From assembly GCF_019972315.1 (NCBI RefSeq), contig NZ_BLIZ01000001.1, forward strand, positions 3,179,411 to 3,243,410: 64,000 bases of DNA. Reading direction: 5' to 3'. Positions within the stretch are counted from its first letter, which is position 1; every line of letters starts with the position of its first letter. This DNA comes from Geobacter sp. AOG1 (GTDB taxonomy: Bacteria > Desulfobacterota > Desulfuromonadia > Geobacterales > Geobacteraceae). Below the pieces are notes generated by a model. It made no database searches, was not told the origin of the DNA, and saw only the letters and a program-made list of their open reading frames with translations. The position numbers were made by a program, and so were the translations under genes. Shown here one piece after another: positions 9,554 through 17,981 of this stretch.

Positions 9554-10567
9554 TTAATCCCAGCAACCTGCCAGACGCGTAGTGCAGCGGGGACAGACCC
9601 CATCCCGTAATTCATTGTCACTTATGGCATACCCTGCACGTCGTATCACCAGCTCGCCACAACCGGGACAGTAGGTACTCTCCCCCTCCCCCGGCACATT
9701 TCCCTCGTACACGTAGCGTAACCCCGCATCCAGCCCGATCTGCCTTGCCCGGCGCAGGGTGGCCACCGGCGTGCGGGGCCGGTCGGTGAGCTTGAACGTG
9801 GGATAGAACTGGCTCACGTGCCAGGGGGTGTCCACGCCGACCTGTTCAGCAATGAAGCTGGCGATCCCCCTGAGATCCTCGTCCGCGTCGTTCCACCCGG
9901 GAATGATGAGTGTGGTCAGTTCGATCCATATCCCTGACCGTTTGTACTCCATGATGGATGCGAGCACTTCGGCCAGCATGGCATGCACCACCTCGCGGTA
10001 AAACCGGTCCGAAAAGCCTTTGAGGTCGATATTGGCGGCATCCAGGTAAGGGCGGATATGGGCAAGGGCTTCGGCAGTGATGTAGCCGTTGGTGACGAAC
10101 ACGTTTTTCAGGCCTGCCCTGTGGGCAAGAACCGCCGTGTCGTAGGCATACTCGAAAAAGATCGTCGGCTCCGTGTAGGTATAGGAAATGGAGCGGCAAC
10201 CGGCATCCAGGGCCTTCTCCACGATGAGCGCAGGCGGCAGGTCGCTGCCGGTTATCCGGAGGGTATTCCCCTCCGCCGGCTGGGAAATTGCGTAGTTCTG
10301 GCAGTGGAGACAGCGGAAATTGCACCCCACCGTGGCAATGGAAAAGGACCGGCTCCCCGGCAGGAAGTGGAACAGCGGCTTCTTTTCGATGGGGTCCACA
10401 TGCTCGGCCACCGCCTTGCCATAGACCAGGGTATAGAGCGTTCCCGCACGGTTCTCCCGTACCCCGCATATGCCACGCCCGCCATCGCCAATCAGGCAGC
10501 GAAACCTGCAGAGACCGCATCGGACCTTGCCATCTGTCAATTTTTCGTAGAACATCGCTTCTCGCAT
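9554..10567 (-). CDS. amrS: AmmeMemoRadiSam-type radical SAM protein
   Basis: The protein has 337 residues with AAAGGAG upstream of the ATG. The radical SAM cluster motif CX3CX2C is Cys82, 86 and 89 in GCNFRCLHCQNY. An N-terminal cysteine set (C17, C20, C24, C34) and a C-terminal zinc-ribbon-like pair (YCPGC and CPRC) match the AmrS layout. HFLPGS and NVFVTNGY are further family landmarks. The family normally acts with Memo and AMMECR1 partners, neither of which is in the window. The substrate is unknown, and the older annotation of pyruvate-formate-lyase activase is misleading. It appears to be a single-gene unit. Confidence 0.85.
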   Translation of the reverse strand: MREAMFYEKLTDGKVRCGLCRFRCLIGDGGRGICGVRENRAGTLYTLVYGKAVAEHVDPIEKKPLFHFLPGSRSFSIATVGCNFRCLHCQNYAISQPAEGNTLRITGSDLPPALIVEKALDAGCRSISYTYTEPTIFFEYAYDTAVLAHRAGLKNVFVTNGYITAEALAHIRPYLDAANIDLKGFSDRFYREVVHAMLAEVLASIMEYKRSGIWIELTTLIIPGWNDADEDLRGIASFIAEQVGVDTPWHVSQFYPTFKLTDRPRTPVATLRRARQIGLDAGLRYVYEGNVPGEGESTYCPGCGELVIRRAGYAISDNELRDGVCPRCTTRLAGCWD

Positions 10568-10954
10568 GACGGATCTCCTTTCGCAAACGAGAAAAGTATA
10601 TCAACACCCCCGCAAATTACAGCGAATACAAACCGGTGTTTATGATGCGTACCTGGAAAAAACTTTCACGACGACGACGTTTTTACCGTGACTAAAACAA
10701 ATCTTCCCATCGAAACGCCACAATCTTGTTATATTCTCATTTTTAGCTTTTATTTTAAACAGTTAGGCATGACCAACGAATTTTTAACAGGAATTTTGTG
10801 CACTTACCCATAATAACGATTTGCCAATCATTGGCCATTCACTCGCAAACTATTGTTTTATTGAACTTTTTACACAAAATACCTCTTGTGCATAATTTTT
10901 AGGTTCATTATAGTGATATGAAAACAAGAATATTTTTTATGAAAGGAAAACCCG
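10568..10954. other. AT-rich divergent intergenic region
   Basis: About 390 bases, clearly richer in AT than the flanks, lie between the divergent amrS and zinc-ribbon genes. The only feature I can support is the plus-strand promoter at 10886-10914. No convincing ORF or structured RNA was seen. Confidence 0.5.
10886..10914 (+). promoter_or_regulatory. Putative sigma-70 promoter of the zinc-ribbon gene
   Basis: TTGTGC (10886-10891) is followed after 17 bases by TATAGT (10909-10914). The predicted start near 10921 leaves a leader of about 34 bases that contains the AAAGGAAAA ribosome site. Confidence 0.5.
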
Positions 10955-11107
10955 ATGAACTGTCCCATCTGCAACAACAGCACCGGCATCGAGATCGACA
11001 TGCATTCGGACGGCTATGCCAGGGACATCATGGAGTGCACCAACTGCAATGCGCTCTGGATCGCCGACACTGAAGACATCGTCCTGCTCAACAAGCACGT
11101 CGCCTAA
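10955..11107 (+). CDS. Small zinc-ribbon protein, 50 residues
   Basis: An ATG preceded by AAAGGAAAA at 8-base spacing opens a 50-codon frame ending in TAA. The protein starts MNCPICNNS and has a second pair CTNC at residues 28-31, so CXXC-x21-CXXC makes a four-cysteine zinc knuckle. It carries little else. An upstream promoter and a downstream hairpin make it an independent unit. Its role could be nucleic-acid or protein binding, but no specific function is supported. It is too short for many gene callers. Confidence 0.75.
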   Translation: MNCPICNNSTGIEIDMHSDGYARDIMECTNCNALWIADTEDIVLLNKHVA

Positions 11108-11191
11108 ACTATACCGTTCGCAGAACAGACCGTATCGACTCCGCACAGTGGTAGTGCCCAGGGGGAAGAATTCCCATGACGCACCAACGAC

Positions 11192-11221
11192 AAAGGCCGC
11201 TCCCATGAGGGAACGGCCTTT
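11192..11221 (+). terminator. Hairpin ending the zinc-ribbon transcript
   Basis: Arms AAAGGCCG (11192-11199) and CGGCCTTT (11214-11221) extend through an inner TCCC/GGGA pair around an ATGA loop. The T-tract is short (TTTGTGTG), so termination may be partial. Confidence 0.6.
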
Positions 11222-11233
11222 GTGTGTGACGTA

Positions 11234-11358
11234 ATACCAATTTCAGATCAAGGATGAAATCAAGGCGGCGAGGATTGAGGCGACGCAGGCGTACAGGCAG
11301 TACGTTGAGGAGCCGAAGACGAGCCAACGCAGATAGCGCCTTGATGTGGAATTGGTAT
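11234..11358. repeat. Palindrome-ended intergenic repeat (MITE-like)
   Basis: Inverted ends ATACCAATT (11234-11242) and AATTGGTAT (11350-11358) enclose a second inverted pair ATCAAGGCG (11259-11267) and CGCCTTGAT (11337-11345). The element is about 125 bases with no coding capacity. It sits between the zinc-ribbon gene and rodA. Its interior (CAAGGCGGCGAG, CGAAGAC, ACGCAGATA) resembles the elements at 17876 and 61414. Confidence 0.7.
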
Positions 11359-11374
11359 AACAGGCAATAAGCCG

Positions 11375-12475
11375 TCAGAACATGAAGCGGCGCATGCTGA
11401 TATTGAGAAGGATTCCTACCCCGACCATGGAGGTGACCATGGAAGTGCCCCCGTAGGAAAAGAACGGCAGCGGCACGCCCACCACCGGAAAGAGCCCGAT
11501 CACCATCCCCATGTTGACGACGACATGCCAGAAGAGCATGGCCGTCACCCCCACTGCCATCAAGCTGCCGAAGCGATCGTTGCAGCTGCTTGCAATCTGC
11601 AGCCCCCACAGGATGAGAAACAGATAGAGGAGAAGCACCACCATGCAGCCGAGGAATCCCCATTCTTCCGCAAAGACGGAGAAGGCAAAGTCCGTATGCT
11701 GTTCGGGAAGAAAGCGGAGCTGGGTCTGGGTTCCCTGCAGATATCCCTTGCCGGCCAGCCCCCCCGACCCGACGGCTATCTTGCTCTGGATGATGTGGTA
11801 ACCGCTTTTCAGCGGATCGCGCTCCGGATTGAGAAAATTGAGTATCCGGTTTTTCTGATAATCGCGGAGGACGAAGTGCCAGGCGAGGTAAATTGAAGGA
11901 AGAGCAGCCAGCAGCAACGAGACAACCGTCGTCCAGCGCAGCCCCACATAGAGGAGCATGGAGCAGGCGATGAGCACCACAAGGATGGCAGTCCCCAGGT
12001 CGGGCTGTTTCATGATAAGGAGCGCCGGCCCGCCGAGCAGGAGTACCGGATAGAACAGCTCGCGGAGTGTGAGCCCCTGGAAAACGGGGTAGCGGCTGAA
12101 AAAACGGGCGTAGGTCATAACGATAACGATCTTCATCGGCTCCGACGGTTGGAGAGTAAACAGACCGAGATTTATCCAGCGGGTCGCCCCCATGGAGGTC
12201 TTGCCGACAAGGAGAACCACGACGAGGAGGAACAGCACGGCACCATAAAACCAGAAAGCCACGTCCTCCAGCATGTGGTAATCAATGCTGCATATCATGA
12301 CGACGAGAAACAGGCCTGCCAGTATCCAGTAGAGCTGTTTGATGAAATACGGAGTGGTCACAACCGTGTAGGACGCCGCCGCACTGTAGATATTGAAGAC
12401 CCCGAGTGCGGCGATCAAAAGGATAAGACCGAACAGTGTCCAGTCGAAATTGGTAAACAATCGTCGATCAATCAT
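11375..12475 (-). CDS. rodA: Rod-shape peptidoglycan polymerase RodA (SEDS family)
   Basis: The protein has 366 residues with about ten membrane segments and the FtsW/RodA/SpoVE signature near the C-terminus (GLFPVVGVPLPFFSYGG). It polymerises lipid II into glycan strands for side-wall growth, paired with the class B PBP encoded just upstream. GAGGGG precedes the ATG. The start lies 9 bases from the mrdA stop, so both are translated from one message. It is the last gene of the mreC-mreD-mrdA-rodA run. Confidence 0.96.
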   Translation of the reverse strand: MIDRRLFTNFDWTLFGLILLIAALGVFNIYSAAASYTVVTTPYFIKQLYWILAGLFLVVMICSIDYHMLEDVAFWFYGAVLFLLVVVLLVGKTSMGATRWINLGLFTLQPSEPMKIVIVMTYARFFSRYPVFQGLTLRELFYPVLLLGGPALLIMKQPDLGTAILVVLIACSMLLYVGLRWTTVVSLLLAALPSIYLAWHFVLRDYQKNRILNFLNPERDPLKSGYHIIQSKIAVGSGGLAGKGYLQGTQTQLRFLPEQHTDFAFSVFAEEWGFLGCMVVLLLYLFLILWGLQIASSCNDRFGSLMAVGVTAMLFWHVVVNMGMVIGLFPVVGVPLPFFSYGGTSMVTSMVGVGILLNISMRRFMF

Positions 12476-12484
12476 GCCTGCCCC

Positions 12485-14404
12485 TCAGTCTCCCCGCACC
12501 GTTTCCCTGTGGCTGTTTTCCGGCACTACCGCCTCACTCCCCACGTCACTCGCATCTTGCTCCTCACTACCTCTTGAAACCGGAGACTTGATGACACCCT
12601 TCCCTTCGAAATAGGCACGCAGGATGTTGCCGACGATGGGAGCCGCCGCCGAACCGCCATGTTCGCCATGCTCGACCACAACGGCCACGGCAATTTCCGG
12701 CTTGTCATAAGGGGCAAAGGCGACAAAGAGGGCATGGTCGCGATACTGATACGGCACGTTCCCCTGACTGTCGCGCATTTTAACGACCTGGGAGGTACCG
12801 GACTTACCGGCTACTTTCACTTCATAGAGACGGGCCATGCCACCGGTGCCGCGCGGTTCATTGACCACCGCCAGGAGACCTTCCTTGACCTTCCGGAAAA
12901 GTCCCGGGGGGAGCGCCACTTTCTTCAGCACTTCGGGAGCTATCTCCTTTATCACCCGTCCATCCGGGTCCACCACCCGTTTCACCAGATGGGGGCGGTA
13001 GATAGTTCCGTCGGTGGCAACACCGGCAATCATGGCCGCCAGCTGAATCGGAGTCGTGAGGGTATACCCTTGGCCAATGGACACCGGCAAGGTTTCTCCC
13101 CGAAACCACTTCTTCTTGTATTTTTTCTCTTTCCAGTCGGTGGTAGGGATGAGCCCTCCCCTTTCGTTCTCCAGCCCGATCCCCATGGGGGCACCCAAAC
13201 CAAACTCTCGGGCATATGCGGCGATCCGGTCCACCCCCAGCCGTTCTCCCAGCTGATAGAAGTAGACGTCACACGACTCCTTGAGAGCCCGTTTCAGGTT
13301 GACCGACCCGTGCCCCTTCTTGTCCCAGCACTTGAAGGTATCTTTACCAACGGTATAGGCCCCATTGCAGACCACTGAGGTATTCTCGTCGATGAGCCCT
13401 TCCTTCAATCCCGCCAGGGCCGTGATGACCTTGAAGGTGGAGCCGGGGGGATACTGCCCTTTCAGAGCCTTGTTCTCCAAAGGGTGACGTTTGTCTTCCA
13501 GGTAGGTTTGCCACTGCTTGGGAGACATGTGTCCGGTGAACAGGGAAGGATCGAAGCCGGGATTGCTGACAAAGGCGAGAATTTCGCCGCTGTTGACATC
13601 CATGGCCACCGCAGCACCTGCCTTGTCGCCGAATGACTGCTCGGCACGTTTCTGCAGGTCACGGTCAATGGTAAGGACGATGCTGTTGCCGATCGTCGGG
13701 CTTGTCTCACTGATGGTACGCAAATACCTGCCCCGCGCGTCGACCTCGATCTGCCTGCCACCGTCGGAACCGTGCAGATAACTTTCCCAATTCCGCTCGA
13801 TCCCACTTTTGCCGACGTAATCTCCCGGGTTATAGGCCTGGTACTCTTCCTTGTCTAGTTCCGCTTCGGATATCTCTCCCAGGTAACCGAGGAGATGGGC
13901 GGCCAGCTGGCCGTTGCCGTACTCCCGGATCGGTTTCATCTCCAGGTCCAGACCCGGGAGCCGCAAACGGTTCTCTTCCAGGTATTCCAGCTGTTCGCGA
14001 CTGATACCCGAAGCGAGGATGATGGGATAAAACTTGGCGCGCCCCTTCCCTTTCTCCCATTTGATCCGCAGTTCCTCCGGGTCGAGATCGAGGTGCCGGG
14101 CGAGGCTGTTCAGGAGAGCATCCTTGTCCTTCACATCCTGGGGAACCACTGCCACACTGAATGAAGGGGTATTGTTAACAAGCACCTTGCCGTTACGATC
14201 GAGGATTGCGCCGCGTGAGGCCGCCACGGGCACGAAACGGAGCCGGTTATTCTCGGAAAGCTCCCGCAGGTTCTCCGATTCTATGATCTGCAGATACCAG
14301 AGACGGGAAAGCAGCACGAGGAACACGGCAGCAACGGCGATGGACATGCCGAACACCCGCCGGCGAGGCTCTTTTACCTCACGTATGTAACGTTGCCCTT
14401 TCAT
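12485..14404 (-). CDS. mrdA: Penicillin-binding protein 2, elongation transpeptidase
   Basis: The protein has 639 residues: an N-terminal membrane anchor (about 17-38), a PBP dimerisation domain (RGAILDRNGKVL motif near 58), and a transpeptidase domain. The active-site motifs are SxxK in PPGSTFKV, SxN-like SCD in ESCDVYFYQ, and KSGT in VAGKSGTSQV. It crosslinks side-wall peptidoglycan in the periplasm as RodA's partner. The C-terminal 40 residues are Ser/Glu-rich and look disordered. Its ATG overlaps the mreD stop as ATGA (14401-14404), which indicates translational coupling. Confidence 0.96.
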   Translation of the reverse strand: MKGQRYIREVKEPRRRVFGMSIAVAAVFLVLLSRLWYLQIIESENLRELSENNRLRFVPVAASRGAILDRNGKVLVNNTPSFSVAVVPQDVKDKDALLNSLARHLDLDPEELRIKWEKGKGRAKFYPIILASGISREQLEYLEENRLRLPGLDLEMKPIREYGNGQLAAHLLGYLGEISEAELDKEEYQAYNPGDYVGKSGIERNWESYLHGSDGGRQIEVDARGRYLRTISETSPTIGNSIVLTIDRDLQKRAEQSFGDKAGAAVAMDVNSGEILAFVSNPGFDPSLFTGHMSPKQWQTYLEDKRHPLENKALKGQYPPGSTFKVITALAGLKEGLIDENTSVVCNGAYTVGKDTFKCWDKKGHGSVNLKRALKESCDVYFYQLGERLGVDRIAAYAREFGLGAPMGIGLENERGGLIPTTDWKEKKYKKKWFRGETLPVSIGQGYTLTTPIQLAAMIAGVATDGTIYRPHLVKRVVDPDGRVIKEIAPEVLKKVALPPGLFRKVKEGLLAVVNEPRGTGGMARLYEVKVAGKSGTSQVVKMRDSQGNVPYQYRDHALFVAFAPYDKPEIAVAVVVEHGEHGGSAAAPIVGNILRAYFEGKGVIKSPVSRGSEEQDASDVGSEAVVPENSHRETVRGD

Positions 14405-14889
14405 GGCTGCACCACCGCTCCCCTACGGGCCGCAAGAGTGAGCACGACCGACGTGGCAAGGGCATTGACGAGCGCCTGGGGAAGCAGAGCGGGAAGGATG
14501 GCGGAATAGATACCGGGAGCGGCGGAAAAGAGAAGCAACAGCAGGAGTTGGAGTATGCCGTTGCCGAGGGACGCCAGGAACACCACGAGTATCATCAGGT
14601 AGCGGCTGTCGGTGTAGAGACGGTGGGCAATGCTCTGCAAAATAATGAACATGACGAGATAGGTAAAACCATTGAGTCCGAGATAGAGGCCACTGAAGGT
14701 ATCCTGCAGCAGGCCGAGCAGGAAAACGATCGCCCCTCCAAGGGGGGACTGTTTGCGCAATCCCACCCAGGCGACTACGGTAACCAGCAGGTTGGGCTGA
14801 AATGGGTCACGCAGATAGGCAGGCAGAAGTGTCATCTGCAAGAGCAATGCGGCAACAATGAGAACGATGAACTTCACATATCTCAACAT
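14401..14889 (-). CDS. mreD: Rod-shape membrane protein MreD
   Basis: The protein has 162 residues, is very hydrophobic, and has about five membrane segments, typical of MreD length and position. The landmark PFQPNLLVTVVAWVGLRK fits the family N-terminus. It belongs to the elongasome with MreC and RodA. It follows mreC by 11 bases and overlaps mrdA by 4 bases. Confidence 0.9.
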   Translation of the reverse strand: MLRYVKFIVLIVAALLLQMTLLPAYLRDPFQPNLLVTVVAWVGLRKQSPLGGAIVFLLGLLQDTFSGLYLGLNGFTYLVMFIILQSIAHRLYTDSRYLMILVVFLASLGNGILQLLLLLLFSAAPGIYSAILPALLPQALVNALATSVVLTLAARRGAVVQP

Positions 14890-14900
14890 GGGGAGGGCCG

Positions 14901-15725
14901 TTAATCGTCGCGCCGCTGCAACAGCACGATGACCTCTTCGAGGCGGGTTATGTTGACTGCGGGACGAACTTCGATGGTCTGAAAGATGCCGTATTCACCC
15001 TTCTTCACCATGGCAACCTCTCCGACAGCCAACCCCTTGGGGAAGACACCGCCAACCCCCGAGGTGATGATCGTATCGCCTACCTTCACATCCTCTTCCC
15101 GCAGGGTAAATTCGAGCGAACAGCGGCCACTCCCCTTCCCTTTGACCACGCCGCGGGCCCGGGACCTCTGGATCGTTCCTGCCACGGAACTTGCGTTATC
15201 CGTGAGGAGAAGGACTCGGGAACTGTTGGCAGCCACCTTGACGACCTGGCCGACCACCCCCTCCGCAACGACCACCGGCATACCCTCCTGCAGACCATCT
15301 GCGGCTCCCCGGTTGATGGTAAGCGTCTTGAACCAGGGGGCTCCGTCTTCGCCAATGACTGATGCTGCCAGGACAGGCGCATGGAGAGAGCTTTTCAGAT
15401 CCAGGAGTTTCTGTAACCGCTCGTTGGCGAGGAGCGCCTCGTGACTCTCCAGGAGCCGGCCGTTGAGAATCTTGACGCTCTCCCGCAGCTCCTTGTTCTC
15501 CCGTCGCACGTCAACCAGATCGACATAGTCGTTCCAGACACCGACGATCGCCCGGTTCGCCGCGGCAATCCCGCTCTGCAGAGGGGCTGTGAGATTGAGC
15601 ACAGACCGCTCGAAGATATTGGCATGCGCCCGGTTCTTCAAGTGAAGGGAGTAGAAAAGGAATGCCAGCAGCAGAACCCCTCCCGTCACCAGGTGAATGC
15701 GATATTTTTTGAGAAGTTCCCACAT
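14901..15725 (-). CDS. mreC: Rod-shape protein MreC
   Basis: The protein has 274 residues. One membrane segment (about 10-27) is followed by a coiled coil (about 65-105) and a periplasmic beta-domain with the family motifs APVLAASVIG, TINRGAADGLQ and VVGQVVKV. It is the periplasmic scaffold that links MreB to PBP2. Unlike the usual mreBCD order, mreB is about 7 kb upstream with seven sugar genes in between. Confidence 0.95.
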   Translation of the reverse strand: MWELLKKYRIHLVTGGVLLLAFLFYSLHLKNRAHANIFERSVLNLTAPLQSGIAAANRAIVGVWNDYVDLVDVRRENKELRESVKILNGRLLESHEALLANERLQKLLDLKSSLHAPVLAASVIGEDGAPWFKTLTINRGAADGLQEGMPVVVAEGVVGQVVKVAANSSRVLLLTDNASSVAGTIQRSRARGVVKGKGSGRCSLEFTLREEDVKVGDTIITSGVGGVFPKGLAVGEVAMVKKGEYGIFQTIEVRPAVNITRLEEVIVLLQRRDD

Positions 15726-15799
15726 ATCAGGTCAGAAATTCGCAAGGGGAGGCAGGCTGCCTCCCCTCCGTCACTCTCGTTTTCGTTGTGAATCCACGG

Positions 15800-16288
15800 T
15801 TAGTCAAGGTAAAAAGGAGAACCGGTCTTTTCCTCGTGGCGGATCTCGTCCACCGGCGACTTCTTGCTCTCGCCGGCATAGAGCCGGTTCGGAGCATTGA
15901 AAACAATCCCGTTGTCTCCACCGATGTTCCGGTAGGCATGAACCACCCCTGGAGGGACAATCACCGTCAGAGGACTGTCCACCCCTCCGTAGAGTACCTG
16001 TTTGACTCCGCACGTGGGGGATTCCGGACGGTGGTCCCACAGATAGACCTTGAAGTTCGATGGTCCCATGAAGCAGAAATAGTCGGTCTGGTCCAGATGC
16101 TCGTGGGGTCCGCGGGCAACCCCCGGCTGGGTCATGGAGAGATAGGCCATGACCGGCATAACCTGGGGATCGAGTTCGTCGCTCCGGAACAGTTCGGCGA
16201 GCCACCCTCGCTCATCGAGGAATTTGGCGAGGGGACGCACCACCACATCGTGGATTTTCCCTTTGGTAAACTCCCGGGACCGGGTCAT
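15800..16288 (-). CDS. rfbC: dTDP-4-dehydrorhamnose 3,5-epimerase family cupin
   Basis: The protein has 162 residues from the ATG at 16288, which has GGGAGG upstream. That ATG overlaps the rfbA stop as ATGA. It is a cupin of the RmlC family, with [13 protein letters not shown] in the active-site strand and WDHRPESPT near the middle. The canonical RGLH-x-Q motif is altered, so it could be an epimerase or ketoisomerase with another substrate. Tight coupling to rfbA supports a dTDP-sugar pathway role. The rest of the rhamnose pathway (rfbB, rfbD) is at 40-42 kb. Confidence 0.7.
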   Translation of the reverse strand: MTRSREFTKGKIHDVVVRPLAKFLDERGWLAELFRSDELDPQVMPVMAYLSMTQPGVARGPHEHLDQTDYFCFMGPSNFKVYLWDHRPESPTCGVKQVLYGGVDSPLTVIVPPGVVHAYRNIGGDNGIVFNAPNRLYAGESKKSPVDEIRHEEKTGSPFYLD

Positions 16289-17184
16289 GGTTTTCCTCCC
16301 TTTCCGCACAATTCGGTTTCGTTATACACCCGTACCAGGTACTCACGGTAACTGGAATTGGGGGTGTTTTCAATGGCCCGTGCCATCCCCTGGCAGTCGA
16401 TGAACCCCATGCGGAGGGCCACTTCCTCAAGACAAGCGATCTTCAGCCCCTGCCGTGCCTCCAGGGTGCCGATGAAATGGCTCGCCTCAAGAAGGCTCTG
16501 GTGGGTGCCGGTATCGAGCCAGGCAATTCCGCGACCGAGCTTTTCCACCTGCAGTTCACCCCGACGCAGGTATTCGAGGTTGACGTCCGTTATCTCCAGT
16601 TCTCCGCGGGGAGACGGAGCCAGATTTCGGGCAATATCAACCACCCTGCCGTCATACAGGTAGAGACCCGGCACTGCGTAATTGGTTTTGGGCCGGGCCG
16701 GCTTTTCCTCGATGCCGATGGCCTTCCCCTGGCTGTCGAACTCCACCACGCCGTACCGCTCCGGGTCCTGCACGTAGTAACCGAATATCTTCGCTCCGGA
16801 AGTAAATCGAGAGACGATCTGGTCAAGCTCCATCTTGCCATAGAATATGTTGTCACCGAGGATGAGGCAGACAGGGTCGGTCCCGATGAACTCTTCGCCC
16901 ACCAGGAATGCCTGGGCGATCCCCCTCGGTTCCGGCTGGACCTTGTAGGTAAGGCGGATCCCCCAGCGGGACCCGTCACCCAGGAGCGCCTCGAAACGGG
17001 GAGTGTCGTGGGGGGTGGAGATGATGAGGATGTCGTCGATCCCCGCCATCATGAGGGTGGCAAGGGGATAGTAGATCATCGGCTTGTCGTAGACCGGCTG
17101 CAACTGCTTGCTCGCCACCAGGGTGAGGGGGTAGAGCCTGCTTCCCGCCCCACCCGCAAGGATTATCCCTTTTTTCAGCGCCAT
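16285..17184 (-). CDS. rfbA: Glucose-1-phosphate thymidylyltransferase
   Basis: The protein has 299 residues from the ATG at 17184, preceded by GTGGAAGG. An ATG 12 codons upstream is less likely because it lacks family sequence. The nucleotide-binding loop is [14 protein letters not shown]. Other landmarks are [25 protein letters not shown] and [13 protein letters not shown], all of the short RmlA class. It makes dTDP-glucose from glucose-1-phosphate and dTTP, the first step to dTDP-rhamnose for surface polysaccharide. It sits between gmhB and the cupin epimerase. Confidence 0.95.
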   Translation of the reverse strand: MALKKGIILAGGAGSRLYPLTLVASKQLQPVYDKPMIYYPLATLMMAGIDDILIISTPHDTPRFEALLGDGSRWGIRLTYKVQPEPRGIAQAFLVGEEFIGTDPVCLILGDNIFYGKMELDQIVSRFTSGAKIFGYYVQDPERYGVVEFDSQGKAIGIEEKPARPKTNYAVPGLYLYDGRVVDIARNLAPSPRGELEITDVNLEYLRRGELQVEKLGRGIAWLDTGTHQSLLEASHFIGTLEARQGLKIACLEEVALRMGFIDCQGMARAIENTPNSSYREYLVRVYNETELCGKGGKP

Positions 17185-17270
17185 AGACCTTCCACCTTTA
17201 CAAGTAATCTTCCGCGACAAAATCGCCGGGTACCTGACACTGGTATCACCGCACGATGAATGCAGTCAAA

Positions 17271-17846
17271 TTAAACACGGCCTGCGACAATCGCTTTAGC
17301 CGCTGCCAGGAGGTCATCGCAGACCGGCACGCCTTCAGGAACCTTTCCCGCCTCCCTCTCACCATAACCTGTCCTGACCAGGATGGACCGGCAACCGGCA
17401 GCCAGTCCCGCTTCCACATCGGCAAGCTTGTCGCCGACGATGAAGGACCTCCCGAGGTCGAGCCCGAAATCACGGGCCGCCTGGACAAGCATCCCCGGCA
17501 GGGGTTTGCGACAGTCGCACGCCGTGCGGTATTCACCGACTCCTTCCACGGGATGGTGGGGACAGAAGTAATAGGCATCCACACCGGCATCGTGCAGTGC
17601 CAGTTCCCCGTCCAGATGCCGGTGCAGTGCCTCCACCGCCTGCTCGCCATAATAGCCGCGGGCCACCCCCGACTGGTTGGTGACCACGATCACCCGGAAC
17701 CCGGCCGTACGGAGAAGGCGGATCGCCTCCGGAACCCCGGGGATGAACTCGAACTCCTCGGGGCGGTGCAGATACTCCTTCTCCACGTTGATGGTACCGT
17801 CCCGGTCAAGGAAGACCGCCCGTTTGAAGTTTTCGTCTTGTTCCAT
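17271..17846 (-). CDS. gmhB: D-glycero-beta-D-manno-heptose-1,7-bisphosphate 7-phosphatase
   Basis: The protein has 191 residues of the HAD superfamily. Motif I is FLDRDGTIN, motif II is VVTNQSG, and the GmhB zinc loop is CPHHP with CDCRKP. It removes the 7-phosphate in ADP-heptose synthesis for LPS inner core. It belongs with hldE and gmhA in this cluster. It is separated from hldE by a palindromic repeat rather than overlapping it. Confidence 0.94.
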   Translation of the reverse strand: MEQDENFKRAVFLDRDGTINVEKEYLHRPEEFEFIPGVPEAIRLLRTAGFRVIVVTNQSGVARGYYGEQAVEALHRHLDGELALHDAGVDAYYFCPHHPVEGVGEYRTACDCRKPLPGMLVQAARDFGLDLGRSFIVGDKLADVEAGLAAGCRSILVRTGYGEREAGKVPEGVPVCDDLLAAAKAIVAGRV

Positions 17847-17875
17847 ACTAACTCACACCCAACTGAAGCGACTAT

Positions 17876-17972
17876 TTTGTGCTCTGGCAAGGCTGTCGAG
17901 CGTCTGCGCGGAGGCGTAGCACACGCTACGCCGCACAAGCAGACGCGAAGACTTACGCAGCCAGAGCGCAAA
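17876..17972. repeat. Nested-palindrome intergenic repeat, copy A
   Basis: Three nested inverted repeats share one centre: GCTCTGGC/GCCAGAGC (17881-17888, 17960-17967, extended outward by TTTTG-like arms), GCGTCTGC/GCAGACGC (17900-17907, 17939-17946) and GGCGTAGC/GCTACGCC (17913-17920, 17925-17932). The whole 97 bases can fold as one long hairpin. Four blocks of 12-18 bases are identical to the element at 61414. Confidence 0.8.
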
Positions 17973-17981
17973 AGAGGCGTT

